Below, piece by piece: positions 32,681 through 32,960 of a stretch of 32,960 nt of DNA. The stretch spans positions 1-32,960 of the forward strand of contig NZ_AXVL01000034.1 in assembly GCF_000482505.1 (NCBI RefSeq). The letters run 5' to 3'. Source of the DNA: Leptotrichia trevisanii DSM 22070. Its GTDB lineage: Bacteria; Fusobacteriota; Fusobacteriia; Fusobacteriales; Leptotrichiaceae. Position numbers and translations under genes: made by a program. The stretch's first letter is position 1. Every line of letters starts with the position of its first letter. Below the pieces are notes generated by a model. It saw nothing but the letters and a program-made list of their open reading frames with translations, was not told the origin of the DNA and did no database searches.

Positions 32681-32960
32681 ATGATAAACATTACACAAAA
32701 TAAACTAAAATATATTTTCAGTAACAACAATATTTTACTAGATTCCTTAAAATTTTGCAAGAAAAATAATATTGGCGACAGTCACCTTGAACATATTAAA
32801 CTTTCCATTGATAAATTTCTTGCCTGCAGGGATATTTCAAAAGGTTTTGTCAAGTTCAAATGTCCTCACTGTCCTGTTACACACCTGTTCCCTATTACTT
32901 GTAAGTCTAAGCTCTGTCCTTCTTGTGGTTACAAGTACTCTAGGACATGGACTGAAAATA
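32681..32960 (+). CDS. IS91-family transposase, N-terminal part (partial)
   Basis: An open frame starts at the ATG and runs off the window end (93 codons). The peptide has a helical start (MINITQNKLKYIFSNNNILL), then CRDISKGFVKFKCPHCPVTH and FPITCKSKLCPSCGYKYSRT. The spaced CxxC and CxxxxCPSC clusters form the zinc-binding N-terminal domain (PF14319) found in IS91/IS801-type transposases, whose Y-type HUH catalytic domain would follow outside the window. There is no ribosome site upstream. Together with the IS110 tail on the left, the window lies between two insertion sequences. Confidence 0.8.
   Translation, partial: MINITQNKLKYIFSNNNILLDSLKFCKKNNIGDSHLEHIKLSIDKFLACRDISKGFVKFKCPHCPVTHLFPITCKSKLCPSCGYKYSRTWTEN

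Noticed and set aside
1-32960. tRNA or rRNA genes
   Set aside because: No stretch with tRNA-like arms (GGTTCGAATCC-type T-loop) or GC-rich rRNA sequence was found on either strand.

Overview
The window is very AT-rich chromosomal DNA from a bacterium that probably belongs to the Fusobacteriota, most likely a Leptotrichia-like organism. I infer this from base composition, codon use, strong AGGAGG ribosome sites, TTGACA-17-TATAAT promoters and the mix of lipoproteins, gldA and a ribH-ribD-ribE-ribBA operon under an FMN riboswitch. This rests on pattern recognition, not on a search. Both ends are cut inside insertion sequences: the tail of an IS110-type transposase on the left and the head of an IS91-type transposase on the right.

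Layout. 1-3.8 kb: IS110 tail, an orphan ribbon-helix-helix antitoxin, a Wzz-like chain-length protein, a PHP-family phosphatase, a cold-shock protein and a small lipoprotein. 3.9-15.8 kb: an accessory island, all on the minus strand (described below). 15.8-19.9 kb: FMN riboswitch and riboflavin operon. 19.9-20.4 kb: a decayed gene fragment ending in a MITE-like element. 20.4-23.3 kb: a secreted protein of unknown function, a ParB-fold-like protein and another secreted protein. 23.3-28.0 kb: proS, a DUF6348-like gene, a HAD phosphatase and gldA. 28.1-32.5 kb: a SurA-like protein without a signal peptide, then an operon asd / substrate-binding-permease fusion / ABC ATPase for amino-acid uptake.

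The island at 3.9-15.8 kb is the most interesting part. Read along the minus strand it holds: an LRR-SH3 lipoprotein; a 1347-residue protein with an N-terminal lysozyme-like domain, a central DUF4280 (PAAR-like spike) domain and a C-terminal domain with an L,D-transpeptidase/DUF5675-like motif; a lipoprotein; a 196-residue chimera whose first 67 residues copy the start of the sheath-like protein and whose remainder is an M15 peptidoglycan peptidase; a MORN-type-repeat lipoprotein; a 721-residue protein that reads like a TssB and a TssC contractile-sheath subunit fused in one chain; and a 294-residue baseplate/tail-fibre-like protein. My interpretation is a divergent, type VI-like contractile injection locus with two peptidoglycan-attacking effectors, each followed by a putative lipoprotein immunity gene. 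The M15 effector appears to have been inserted by duplicating the promoter and 5' end of the sheath gene. Hcp, VgrG, ClpV and membrane-complex genes are not in the window, so the rest of such a system would have to lie elsewhere, or the system is reduced.

How the genes work together elsewhere: the rib genes cover all the committed steps from GTP and ribulose-5-phosphate to riboflavin and are controlled by FMN through a terminator. asd shares an operon with an amino-acid ABC transporter, linking aspartate-family biosynthesis with uptake.
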